Counted from the first letter of the stretch, positions 1-7,508 are shown. The stretch: 64,000 nt of DNA from Novosphingobium aquimarinum (GCF_009746585.1 NZ_WRPO01000005.1:1-64000); one strand, 5' to 3'. The notes: generated from the sequence alone by a model not told the origin. Numbers and translations are program-made.

Positions 1-95
1 GCCGCCAGCTCCGCCAGCGTCAGATCGCCCCGGATCGCTTCCAGTGCGACCTTGGCCTTAAAATCGGCGCTGTAGCGCTTCCTCGTCGTCTTCAT
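1..95 (-). CDS. IS3-family transposase OrfA, N-terminal fragment
   Basis: Read on the minus strand from an ATG at 95-93, the first 31 codons give a protein starting MKTTRKRYSADFKAKVALEA followed by IRGDLTLAELA. This is the characteristic start of IS3/IS911-type OrfA proteins, which carry an N-terminal helix-turn-helix that binds the element's ends. The gene continues beyond the window edge. OrfA is normally joined to OrfB (DDE integrase) by programmed frameshifting, but that part is not visible. The family call rests on this short, very recognisable N-terminus. Confidence 0.75.
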   Translation of the reverse strand, partial: MKTTRKRYSADFKAKVALEAIRGDLTLAELA

Positions 96-155
96 TCCCG
101 TACCAATCCATCAGGTCGGGAGTAGCTTAACACCCTGTCCAGAAAACCGGCACCA
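1..155 (-). mobile_element. Terminal part of an IS3-family-like insertion sequence (cut by window edge)
   Basis: The first 95 bases encode the N-terminus of an IS3-type OrfA transposase read toward the window edge. About 60 bases of non-coding DNA upstream of it run to a sequence that, on the minus strand, begins TGGTGCCGGTTTTCTGGACA. This looks like the terminal inverted repeat of an IS3-group element, whose ends are usually TG...CA. The outer boundary is therefore placed near 152-155. The other end, the second ORF and any target duplication lie outside the window, so neither completeness nor the exact boundary can be judged. Confidence 0.55.
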
Positions 156-189
156 TCTCAGAAGCACCCGTTCCCACGAAGGAAACGAC

Positions 190-591
190 ATGAGCGGCAT
201 CGATGGTGTCTCGCACTCATCTCGACCGATCGTACCTTCGCGCAAATCGCGGAAGAGCAGCGATCTCAGTGATGAGATTTTGGCGCTCCTTGGCGAGGAG
301 CTTACCGTCAAGCTTGCAGAAACGCTTGGCGGCAGGCGCGTATACATACCCATCTGTGTGAGGGAAAAGAATGTTCTGAGCGCCGCTATCGGTTGCGATG
401 CAGCTGAGCTGATGTCCGAGCAGTTCGCTCCCGCAATGCTTCGCATCGGAATTTTTCGCACCCTTCGTGCTCATCATTACAAGTCGCAGGGGCTGAGTGC
501 TGGCCAGATTGCCACTCGGCTTTGCATGACGGAAACTGGCGTCGATAAGCTGTTTCGACGGGAGCGAAATGTGGCGAGAGGTGCGAAATGA
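190..591 (+). CDS. Mor-like phage transcription activator family protein, copy 1
   Basis: This 133-residue protein has a polar N-terminus (about 1-40), then a segment with GGRRVYIP near residue 50 and a C-terminal helix-turn-helix around residues 103-125 (LSAGQIATRLCMTETGVDKL). The GGxRxYIP segment and the following I-G-x-x-A-A pattern resemble the dimerisation part of the Mor/C activator family of phage Mu, which turns on middle and late phage promoters. ATG at 190 follows an AAGGAAACGAC stretch that can serve as a ribosome binding site. Its stop overlaps the start of the next gene (ATGA, 588-591), and that gene encodes a paralogue, so the two are probably co-translated. Binding sites and target promoters are unknown. 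Confidence 0.6.
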   Translation: MSGIDGVSHSSRPIVPSRKSRKSSDLSDEILALLGEELTVKLAETLGGRRVYIPICVREKNVLSAAIGCDAAELMSEQFAPAMLRIGIFRTLRAHHYKSQGLSAGQIATRLCMTETGVDKLFRRERNVARGAK

Positions 592-953
592 GGTCGCTTT
601 GCACCATTCTAGTCGATGCGATCGGCGAAGCGAGCATGGTTCTGCTGTCGGAGCAATTTGGTGGGCAGAGGCTCTACATACCGCGCCGATTTAGCGGCTT
701 CCACGCTCTCACGTCGATAATCGGTCGCCGGGCGGCCAACAGCTTGTCCGACGCTTGCGCACCTGCTCACATACGGGTGCCAATAGCACGAGAATTGCGG
801 ATAAGGCGCTATTTCGCGGAGGGCATGACACTCCCGGCGATGGCCAGCCGCCTCGGCATTTCGGAGCACTCGACCGAACGTCTACTGGAACGGCTCCGTA
901 AGCGCGGTGAATTGGCCTCTGAGAGCCCTCTCAGAGGCTCTTCAGGCGAGTGA
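588..953 (+). CDS. Mor-like phage transcription activator family protein, copy 2
   Basis: This 121-residue protein matches the architecture of the preceding gene: LSEQFGGQRLYIP near residues 20-32, an IGRRAAN segment, then a helix-turn-helix around residues 78-100 (MTLPAMASRLGISEHSTERL). Both features suit the Mor/C family of Mu-like phages. The gene starts inside the previous stop codon through an ATGA overlap, which implies translational coupling and a possible two-protein complex. The two copies differ widely in sequence, so they are an old duplication rather than a recent one. It is followed after 9 bases by the Gp27-like gene. Confidence 0.6.
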   Translation: MRSLCTILVDAIGEASMVLLSEQFGGQRLYIPRRFSGFHALTSIIGRRAANSLSDACAPAHIRVPIARELRIRRYFAEGMTLPAMASRLGISEHSTERLLERLRKRGELASESPLRGSSGE

Positions 954-962
954 ACCTGAGCA

Positions 963-1580
963 GTGCCCCGCATATCTCAACCGAATAGTCATGCGGGAAC
1001 GCGCCGACGCGGTCGCGGAAGGCTATCGTCAATAGACATGCTGCCGGTTGAGGCGGAGCCGGACATTGTATGGGCACTGCAACAGCTCCGTGAAAATCGA
1101 TTGCCACAGGCTGTCATTCTGACGGAATTCAATGAGCGTCTGGCGGATCGAGGCATCCCGCCGATTGGTCGAGGCGCGTGGTCGCGCTATTCGCTCCGCA
1201 AGAGCGTCCAGTTCAAGCGCCTGGACGAAGTACAGAAAATCTCCCGCCAACTAGTCCAGCAGATCGGGACTGGAGGTCCTGATCAAGCAACTGTGATGAT
1301 CGGAGAGATGATCAAGACTGCGGCCTTTCAGATGCTCGAAGATGGCGACATCGATAGCAAAAGCTTGATGGAACTCGCCCACGCTCTTTCCGGCACCGTT
1401 GGTGCGCAAAAGAAGTCGAGCGAACATCGCCGCCGTCTAGAAGACAGCATTCGCGCCAAGATCGATGAAGCGATTGAGGACGCCGGGACTTCGCTCGGCC
1501 AATCACCTGTTTGCGCGCTCGATTCGAAGGCAATACTGAAGCGCATCCGCGAAGAGGTCTATGGTATCTTTGACCAGTGA
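963..1580 (+). CDS. Gp27-like protein of Mu-type phages (DUF3486 family)
   Basis: This 205-residue protein opens with a basic segment followed by GRGRLSSIDMLPVEAEPDI and a helical region with RLPQAVILTEFNERLADRGI and a GRGAWSRY motif. That order (short basic linker, S-x-I-D-x-L-P, helix, GI.......S-R-Y) is typical of the DUF3486 proteins encoded as Mu gp27 just upstream of the large terminase; a small-terminase role is generally assumed. The rest is predicted helical and charged. Translation starts at GTG 963, close to the end of the second Mor-like gene. The expected downstream terminase gene is missing, so the product is probably non-functional for packaging here. Confidence 0.6.
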   Translation: MPRISQPNSHAGTRRRGRGRLSSIDMLPVEAEPDIVWALQQLRENRLPQAVILTEFNERLADRGIPPIGRGAWSRYSLRKSVQFKRLDEVQKISRQLVQQIGTGGPDQATVMIGEMIKTAAFQMLEDGDIDSKSLMELAHALSGTVGAQKKSSEHRRRLEDSIRAKIDEAIEDAGTSLGQSPVCALDSKAILKRIREEVYGIFDQ

Positions 1581-1656
1581 GGCACCTCGCGAAAGACCGT
1601 CGAAACCGCCTCTGACACCGTCATCGGACCGCCTTCGCACGCATACGCACGGATAA
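1561..1656 (+). pseudogene. Possible truncated start of the gene after gp27
   Basis: A 31-codon reading frame starts at ATG 1561 inside the end of the Gp27-like gene and stops at 1656. In Mu-like phages the large terminase gene (gp28) commonly follows gp27 with a short overlap, so this may be the broken start of that gene. Its translation (MVSLTSEAPRERPSK...) shows no recognisable terminase motif. The call rests on position only and could be chance. Confidence 0.2.
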
Positions 1657-1776
1657 TCACGTGTTTGCGCAGCGCCAATCTCTATGATCCTATCTACTGG
1701 GTAAACGGCGCAGCGCGAAGGTGGGGACGGACACGCGAATTGCCAGACCCCGACAAGGGACTATGCTGGCCTGCGC

Positions 1777-2493
1777 ATGTACCGGCTCGAACAGGTCGCG
1801 GTCCGTTACGGAGCCGTCGAGGCTCTCGCCCCCACCGACCTCGCGATCGGCGCGGGCGATACGCTGATGCTGCTGGGGCCGTCCGGATCGGGCAAATCGA
1901 CACTGCTGCGCTGCCTGATCGGCCTTTCGCCTTACACCGGCACCGTGAGCTTCCGGGGCGAACCGGTCCCCGACTGGCGCGCGCTGCGGCCGCAGCTCGG
2001 CTACGTGATCCAGAACGGCGGTCTGTTCCCGCATCTCACCGCCCGCGCCAACGTCGCGCTGATGGCGCGCGAACTGGGCTGGGAGAAAGACCGGATCGTG
2101 GCGCGCATGCGCGAGCTTGCCGCGCTCGTCGCGCTCGATGCCGATCAACTCGAGCGGTTTCCACGCGAACTGTCGGGCGGCCAGCGCCAGCGCGTCGCGA
2201 TCATGCGCGCGCTGATGCTCGATCCCGAAGTGCTGTTGCTCGACGAGCCGCTGTCGGCGCTCGATCCGGTGACGCGGGTGCGACTGGCGAGCGACATGCG
2301 CGAGATTGTCGCGAAGCTCGGCAAGACGGTGGTGATGGTCACGCACGCACTGGGCGAAGCGCGCTTCTTCGGCGGCGAGACCGTACTGATGCGCGATGGC
2401 CGGATCGTCCAGCGCGGCCCGATCGATGACTTGGCGGCGAACCCGGCGGACGATTTCGTGGCGGAGTTCATCGCGGCGGAGGAGGCGCTTTGA
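1777..2493 (+). CDS. ABC transporter ATPase, glycine betaine/choline (OpuC/ProV-OsmV) type
   Basis: This 238-residue ATP-binding subunit would power import of a quaternary-amine or related osmolyte. Visible motifs are Walker A GPSGSGKST (34-42), the Q-loop Q79, the signature LSGGQRQ (132-138), Walker B VLLLDEP (152-158) and the switch histidine H190. Unlike ProV it has no C-terminal CBS regulatory domain. The start is ATG 1777. The stop overlaps the TTG start of the fused binding-protein/permease gene, so the two form one operon. The substrate is inferred only from the partner's OpuAC-type domain. The closest alternatives are other amine importers of the same family. Confidence 0.88.
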   Translation: MYRLEQVAVRYGAVEALAPTDLAIGAGDTLMLLGPSGSGKSTLLRCLIGLSPYTGTVSFRGEPVPDWRALRPQLGYVIQNGGLFPHLTARANVALMARELGWEKDRIVARMRELAALVALDADQLERFPRELSGGQRQRVAIMRALMLDPEVLLLDEPLSALDPVTRVRLASDMREIVAKLGKTVVMVTHALGEARFFGGETVLMRDGRIVQRGPIDDLAANPADDFVAEFIAAEEAL

Positions 2494-4070
2494 GGAATGC
2501 CCGGCGCTTGGCCCACCCCCGGCCCCTCCCGCAAGCGGGAGGGGAGAAGGTGTGCACTCCTTACCCCTCCCGCCTGCGGGAGGGGCTGCGAGACTTGCTG
2601 AGCATAGCGAAGCTAGTCGCAGCGGGGTGGGCCATCGCGACGCTGATGCACGTATCGCCCACCCATGCCGAAACCGTCGGCTCCAAGGCCTTTACCGAAA
2701 GCGTGATCCTCGGCGAGATCGCACGGATCACGCTGGAGGACGCCGGCATCCCGGCCGAACATCGCCGGCAGCTGGGCGGCAGCCGCATCCTGTTCGATGC
2801 GGTGCGCGCGGGCGAGGTCGATCTCTATCCCGAATACACCGGCACGCTGCGCTTCGAGATCCTTTCGGGCGAGAAGCTGGCGAGCGATGCGGACTTGCCC
2901 GCCGCGCTGGCCCGACAAGGGTTGCGCCTGTCCAAACCGATCGGCTTCTCGAACGGCTATGCCCTGGCGATGCGCCCGGAAGTAGCGAAGAAATACGGCC
3001 TTCGTTCGATCTCCGATCTCGCGCGCCATCCGAACTTGCGCGTCGCCGTCTCCAACGAATTCGTTGACCGCGCCGACGGCTGGCGGGCGCTGTCGGCCGC
3101 CTACGGCCTCGACGCCATTGCGGTGCGCGGGATCGACCACGACCTGGCCTATCGCGCGCTGCGCGACGGCCAAGTCGACGTGATCGATGTCTACACCACC
3201 GATGCCGAGATCGCCGCCGACGGGCTGTTCCTGCTCGCGGACGACCGCGCGTTCTTCCCGGCGTATGACGCGGTCTTCGTGATGCGCGTGGGGCTCGATC
3301 CGAAGGCGATCGCCGTGCTCGATGGCCTTGCCGGGACCATCGACGAGGCGCGGATGCAGCAGCTCAACCGCATGGTGGTGATCGACGGCGCGAGCGAAAC
3401 CGATGCCGCGCGCGCCGCGCTGGGGCAGGAGGCGACGGCTTCGGCGGGGCGGGGCCTCGTCGCCAGGATCGCGCAGCGCACGATCGAGCACCTGACGCTG
3501 GTGGCGATCGCTCTGGGCGCGGCGCTGGTCGTCGCGATCCCGCTGGGCGTCCTCGCCGCGCGTAGCCCGCGCGCGGGCGGGCTGGTGATTCCCGCGACTG
3601 GTCTGCTGCAGACGATCCCCAGCCTCGCGCTGTTCGTGATGCTGATCCCGCTGCTCGGCATCGGCGCCAAGCCGACGATCGCCGCGCTGTTCCTCTATTC
3701 GCTGCTGCCGATCGTGCGCAATGTACATGCGGGACTGATGGGCATCCCGCGCAGCTTGCGCGAAAGTGCCGATGCGCTCGGCCTTTCCCCCTGGGCCAAG
3801 CTGCGGCGGATCGAACTGCCGCTGGCGCTGCCCACGATCATGGCGGGCATCCGCACCGCCGCCGTCATCGCAGTGGGGCTGGCGACGCTGGGCGCGCTGA
3901 TCGGCGCGGGGGGCTACGGCCAGCCGATCCTCACCGGCATTCGCCTCAACAGCACGCCGACGATCCTCGAAGGCGCGATCCCCGCCGCCGCGCTGGCGCT
4001 GCTGATCGAAGGCGCGTTCCACCTCATCGAGCGGGCCAGCGTCCCACGCGGATTGCGTCCGCGCGGCTGA
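2490..4070 (+). CDS. Fused substrate-binding protein and permease of an osmolyte-type ABC importer
   Basis: This 526-residue protein joins an OpuAC-like binding domain (about 61-305, starting ETVGSKAFTES and including DLYPEYTG) to an integral membrane domain (about 325-515) with an EAA loop near residue 420 (RSLRESADALGLSPWAKLR). Binding protein and permease are fused in one chain in several OpuC/OsmF-like systems, giving a periplasmic domain tethered to the channel. The TTG start at 2490 overlaps the ATPase stop. Residues 7-47 are encoded by a palindromic repeat (2510-2633), and the signal peptide ends near THA60. Alternative starts such as ATG 2646 would remove the hydrophobic core of the signal peptide, so the long form is preferred. 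Confidence 0.82.
   Translation: MRNARRLAHPRPLPQAGGEKVCTPYPSRLREGLRDLLSIAKLVAAGWAIATLMHVSPTHAETVGSKAFTESVILGEIARITLEDAGIPAEHRRQLGGSRILFDAVRAGEVDLYPEYTGTLRFEILSGEKLASDADLPAALARQGLRLSKPIGFSNGYALAMRPEVAKKYGLRSISDLARHPNLRVAVSNEFVDRADGWRALSAAYGLDAIAVRGIDHDLAYRALRDGQVDVIDVYTTDAEIAADGLFLLADDRAFFPAYDAVFVMRVGLDPKAIAVLDGLAGTIDEARMQQLNRMVVIDGASETDAARAALGQEATASAGRGLVARIAQRTIEHLTLVAIALGAALVVAIPLGVLAARSPRAGGLVIPATGLLQTIPSLALFVMLIPLLGIGAKPTIAALFLYSLLPIVRNVHAGLMGIPRSLRESADALGLSPWAKLRRIELPLALPTIMAGIRTAAVIAVGLATLGALIGAGGYGQPILTGIRLNSTPTILEGAIPAAALALLIEGAFHLIERASVPRGLRPRG
2510..2633. repeat. Composite palindromic repeat inserted in a coding region
   Basis: The segment is bounded by a perfect 10-base inverted repeat, GGCCCACCCC at 2510-2519 and GGGGTGGGCC at 2624-2633. 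It contains two internal palindromes of the form CCCCTCCCGC-NN-GCGGGAGGGG separated by a short spacer, then a GCGAGACTTGC...GCTAGTCGC segment. Intergenic repeats of this style are widespread in sphingomonad genomes. Here the element lies inside the binding-protein/permease gene and is translated. No second copy occurs in this window, so the family assignment relies on general knowledge. Confidence 0.7.
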
Positions 4071-4130
4071 TCCGTGCGCGTGTCAGCGAAGCTCTGGCGT
4101 AGACCGGAAACCCTGCTAGACAGGCAGCCC

Positions 4131-7034
4131 ATGCGCAGACTCACCGCCACCGCCCTTGGGGCGCTTTCGCTTTCTCTCGTCACATTCCCGCCCGCGGCCT
4201 TTGCCGCCGATGCCCCATCCGCGGCCAGCAGCGCAACGGCTACGGCACAAGGCGTGCCGCCGTCCGAGCTGATCGGGGCGGTCGACATTCCTTACGAGAA
4301 GTTCGTGCTCGACAACGGCCTGACCGTGATCGTGCACACCGATCGCAAGGCACCGATCGTGGGCGTGACGACCTACTATCGGGTCGGCTCCAAGAACGAG
4401 CCGCGCGGGCGCACCGGCTTTGCCCATCTTTACGAGCATCTGTTCTTCGGCGGCTCGGCCAATGTGCCGAGCTTCGATATTCCGCTCGAAGCCGTGGGGG
4501 CGCCGACCAATGGTTCGACGTGGCTCGATCGCACCAATTACGTCGAAACGGTGCCGACCGGCGCGCTCGATCTGGCATTGTTCCTCGAAAGCGACCGGAT
4601 GGGCTACATCCTGCCTGCGGTCACGCAGGACAAGCTCGATAAACAGCGCGGCGTCGTTCAGAACGAGAAGCGCCAGCGCGACAACCAGCCCTACGGCCTC
4701 ACCAGCTACGCCGAATCGGACGGGCTGCTGCCGGTGGGCCATCCCTATCGCCATTCGACCATCGGCTCGATGGCGGACCTCGACGCAGCGACGCTGGGCG
4801 ATGTGCGCCAGTGGTTCACGGATCATTATGCGCCGAACAACGTGGTGCTGGTGCTGTCGGGCGATATCGACGCCGCCACCGCGCGGCCCAAGGTCGAAAA
4901 GTGGTTCGGCGCGATTCCGCGCGGGCCCGAAGTGCAGCCGGTAGAGGCCGGGCCGGTCACGCTGGCCAAGCCGACGGCGCGCACGATGACGGATCGCGTG
5001 CCGGTCACGCGCCTCACTCAGAACTGGACGGGCCCCGGCCTCAACCACCCCGCGACCCCCGCGCTCGAAATCGGCATGCATATTCTGGGCGGTCTTGCCA
5101 GCTCGCGGCTCGACAACGAGCTGGTCCGTGGACAGGAACTGGCGGTCGCCGTTTCCGCCTACGACCAGGTGTTCGAGGAAGCGAGCTTCCTGCAGATCCT
5201 GATGGACGTGAAGCCCGGCGTCGATCGCGCCAAGGCCGAAGCCGCGCTGCAGCAAGTGATCGACACTTACCTCAAGGAAGGGCCGAGCGAGGACGAAGTG
5301 CGCCGTGCCGTGGTCAGCACGCTGTCGGGCGAGATCGGCGCGCTCGAAGTGGTCGGTGGCATGGGCGGGAAGGGCGCGACCCTTGCCGAAGGTGAGCTCT
5401 ATTCGGACGATCCGGCGGCTTACAAGAAGCGGCTCGCCGCCATCGCGGCGCTGACGCCCGAGCAGATCCGCAGCGCCTTGAACGCGTGGCTGAGCCGTCC
5501 GGTGTTCGAGCTGGATGTCGTGCCCGGCGAACGCACCGAGGATGGCGCGACGATGGGCGGCTGGGGTGACGAAGACACCCGTCCTGCCCCGCCGGCCGAC
5601 GCCAAAGCCACGCCCGCACCGCTGCCCGCCGCCCCCGAGCGGACAGCGCCGCCGGTTCAGCCCGTGGACGACCTCGATTTTCCCGAAGTGCAGCATTTCA
5701 CCTTGTCGAACGGCATCCCCGTGTCCTTCGCGCGGCGCACCGCGGTGCCCAAGGCGATCGTCGCGGTCGATTTCACCGCGGGCTATGCCGCCGACGCGCT
5801 CGACAAGCCGGGCACCCAGGCGATGATGCTGGGCCTGCTCGAGGAAGGCACCAAGGATCTCGACGCGACCGAGGTCGCAGAGGCGCAGGAACGGCTGGGT
5901 GCCGCGATCTCGTTCTCGGGCAGTGTCGATACCAGCAGCGCCACGTTGAGCGCGCTGACCGCCAATATCGAGCCCTCGCTCGAATTGCTGGCCCAGCTGC
6001 TGCGCCAGCCCGCTTTCCGCCCGGCCGACGTGGCCAGGGTAAAGCAGCAGGCGCTCACCAGTCTGGCGCGCGCCGAAGCGACGCCGAACAGCCTGGCCTA
6101 TCGCTCGCTGATGCCGATCCTCTACGGCTCGCACCCTTACGCGCAGCCGGCGGACGGGTTGGGCGATGCGTCGTCTCTGGCTTCCCTGACGCCGCAGGCC
6201 TTGCGCGCCGCGCATGACAAGTGGCTACGGCCTGACCTGGCGCGCATCACCGTGGTCGGCGACGTTACCGAAGCCCAGATCAAGCCGCTGCTCGAAAAGG
6301 CCTTCGGGGACTGGAAAGCCCCCAAAGGCAAGAAGCCGGAGCTCGATCTTACGGCGGCCGTGCCGAAGCCGACCCCGCGTATCGTGCTGATCGACCGGCC
6401 CAATTCGCCGCAGTCGGTGATCTATGGCGGCCGCGTGCTGCCAGTGACCGGCACGACCAAAGGCCTGGAGCGGATGGAGCTCGCCAATCAGGTGCTGGGC
6501 GATGGTCTGCTCTCGCGCCTCATGGCGGACCTGCGCGAGGATAAGGGCTGGAGCTACGGTGTCTCCACCGGGATCACCTCGTCGACCGGTCCGCGCACGC
6601 TGGTGGTGGTCGCCCCGGTGCAGGCCGATCGCACGGGCGATTCGATCAAGGCGCTGATCGCGGACATGAAGGCGCTGCCCGGCACGCAGCCGGTGACCGA
6701 TGAAGAGCTCCAGCGCGTGACCGAAGGCGGCCTGCTCAGCCTGCCCGATCAGTTCGAGACCAACGCCGCGGTCGCCTCGGGCATCCGCGTCAGCTATCGC
6801 CTCGGCCGGCCCGACAATTATTACGAAACGCTGGCCAAGACTTACCGCGAGACCGGCAAGGCCGATCTCGATGCCGCGGCACGCCAGTATCTCTCGCCCG
6901 ACGACATGACCTTCGTCGTGGTCGGCGATCGTCAGATCGTCGAACCGCAGCTGACGGGGATCGGCCTGCCGGTCGAAGTGCGCGAGGCGCCCAGCACGGG
7001 CGAGGGCGACGACCCGGAATTGGAAACGGAATAA
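4131..7034 (+). CDS. M16 family zinc metallopeptidase, two-module, periplasmic
   Basis: This is a 967-residue pitrilysin-family protein. The ATG at 4131 gives a clean signal peptide (MRRLTATALGALSLSL...AFA, cleavage near 26), whereas the upstream in-frame GTG at 4074 would bury it, so 4131 is chosen. The catalytic zinc motif H99-x-x-E102-H103 (HLYEH) is present, with the distal glutamate in a QNEKRQ segment near residue 180. The second half (from about 520) repeats the M16 fold without a zinc motif, as is usual for the non-catalytic module. A proline/alanine-rich linker separates the halves. These proteins degrade short peptides in the periplasm. It is followed by a small gene overlapping by one base. 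Confidence 0.9.
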   Translation: MRRLTATALGALSLSLVTFPPAAFAADAPSAASSATATAQGVPPSELIGAVDIPYEKFVLDNGLTVIVHTDRKAPIVGVTTYYRVGSKNEPRGRTGFAHLYEHLFFGGSANVPSFDIPLEAVGAPTNGSTWLDRTNYVETVPTGALDLALFLESDRMGYILPAVTQDKLDKQRGVVQNEKRQRDNQPYGLTSYAESDGLLPVGHPYRHSTIGSMADLDAATLGDVRQWFTDHYAPNNVVLVLSGDIDAATARPKVEKWFGAIPRGPEVQPVEAGPVTLAKPTARTMTDRVPVTRLTQNWTGPGLNHPATPALEIGMHILGGLASSRLDNELVRGQELAVAVSAYDQVFEEASFLQILMDVKPGVDRAKAEAALQQVIDTYLKEGPSEDEVRRAVVSTLSGEIGALEVVGGMGGKGATLAEGELYSDDPAAYKKRLAAIAALTPEQIRSALNAWLSRPVFELDVVPGERTEDGATMGGWGDEDTRPAPPADAKATPAPLPAAPERTAPPVQPVDDLDFPEVQHFTLSNGIPVSFARRTAVPKAIVAVDFTAGYAADALDKPGTQAMMLGLLEEGTKDLDATEVAEAQERLGAAISFSGSVDTSSATLSALTANIEPSLELLAQLLRQPAFRPADVARVKQQALTSLARAEATPNSLAYRSLMPILYGSHPYAQPADGLGDASSLASLTPQALRAAHDKWLRPDLARITVVGDVTEAQIKPLLEKAFGDWKAPKGKKPELDLTAAVPKPTPRIVLIDRPNSPQSVIYGGRVLPVTGTTKGLERMELANQVLGDGLLSRLMADLREDKGWSYGVSTGITSSTGPRTLVVVAPVQADRTGDSIKALIADMKALPGTQPVTDEELQRVTEGGLLSLPDQFETNAAVASGIRVSYRLGRPDNYYETLAKTYRETGKADLDAAARQYLSPDDMTFVVVGDRQIVEPQLTGIGLPVEVREAPSTGEGDDPELETE

Positions 7035-7345
7035 TGACAATGAATCTGGCAGGCACCTACAACTGCACCGCGAAGACCCCGCTCGGCGATCAGAACTTCG
7101 TGTTCGCCGTGATGCCCGGCGACGACGGGGAGCGCTTCACCGGAACCGTTTCGGGCGATCTCGGCTCGATGGCGGTCACGGACGGCCGCATCGAAAACGG
7201 CACGCTGTTCTGGTCGATGAAACTCACCCAGCCGATGCCGCTGTCGCTCGATTGCGAAGCGACCGTCGCCGGCGATGCGCTGGACGGCACGGTGAAGGCC
7301 GGGTTCATGGGCAGCTTCCCGGTAAAGGGCACCCGCCAGGGGTAA
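7034..7345 (+). CDS. Small conserved-looking protein of unknown function
   Basis: This 103-residue protein is rich in beta-strand-type sequence (GTYNCTAKTPLGDQNF..., repeated GT/G-S motifs), with no signal peptide or membrane segment. The pattern suggests a small beta-barrel or lipocalin-like fold, but I recognise no specific family. Its ATG at 7034 shares a base with the stop of the M16 peptidase gene, so the two are co-translated and may be functionally linked. Codon usage matches its neighbours. Confidence 0.7.
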   Translation: MTMNLAGTYNCTAKTPLGDQNFVFAVMPGDDGERFTGTVSGDLGSMAVTDGRIENGTLFWSMKLTQPMPLSLDCEATVAGDALDGTVKAGFMGSFPVKGTRQG

Positions 7346-7377
7346 GGGGGCCTCTCTGACCCTGACCAGTCACCTTC

Positions 7378-7508
7378 GTCATTCCCGCGAACGCGGGACC
7401 GCAAGCGGGGGCAGTCACCGCGATCCCGTCATCCCGGGCTTGACCCGGGATCCCGCTTTGCTCAGGCGCGACGCGTAGGAGCGGGACCCCGGATCAAGTC
7501 CGGGGTGA
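7378..7508. repeat. Nested REP-like palindromes downstream of the M16 operon
   Basis: The gap before the convergent gatB gene contains a small palindrome TTCCCGCGAACGCGGGA (about 7382-7397). A larger one follows in which GTCATCCCGGGCTTGACCC at 7428 onward pairs with a reverse-complementary arm ending at 7508 (GGATCAAGTCCGGGGTGAC). Each arm is itself a small hairpin. Such 'GTCATCCCGG...CCGGGGTGAC' elements are typical dispersed intergenic repeats of alphaproteobacteria. The element may help terminate the two convergent transcripts. Confidence 0.65.

Larger units (their letters stand above)
150..1660 (+). mobile_element. Remnant of a Mu-like prophage (Mor-like pair plus Gp27-like gene)
   Basis: Three closely packed plus-strand genes (190-591, 588-953, 963-1580) carry Mu-phage signatures: two proteins with a Mor-type GGxRxYIP segment and a helix-turn-helix, then a DUF3486/Gp27-like protein. 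Base composition is visibly less GC-rich than in the flanking chromosomal genes. The left side is cut by an IS3-like end. The right side stops shortly after the Gp27-like gene, where the large terminase, portal and head genes should follow but do not. I infer a decayed prophage reduced by insertion and deletion. Exact ends were not found. Confidence 0.55.

Noticed and set aside
2613..4022. A 469-codon minus-strand open frame opposite the permease fusion gene
   Set aside because: Shadow frame with low-complexity composition; the plus-strand product has clear domains.
4116..6215. A 699-codon minus-strand open frame opposite the M16 peptidase gene
   Set aside because: Composition is arginine/glycine-rich with no domain; the plus-strand peptidase with signal peptide and zinc motif is clearly the real gene.
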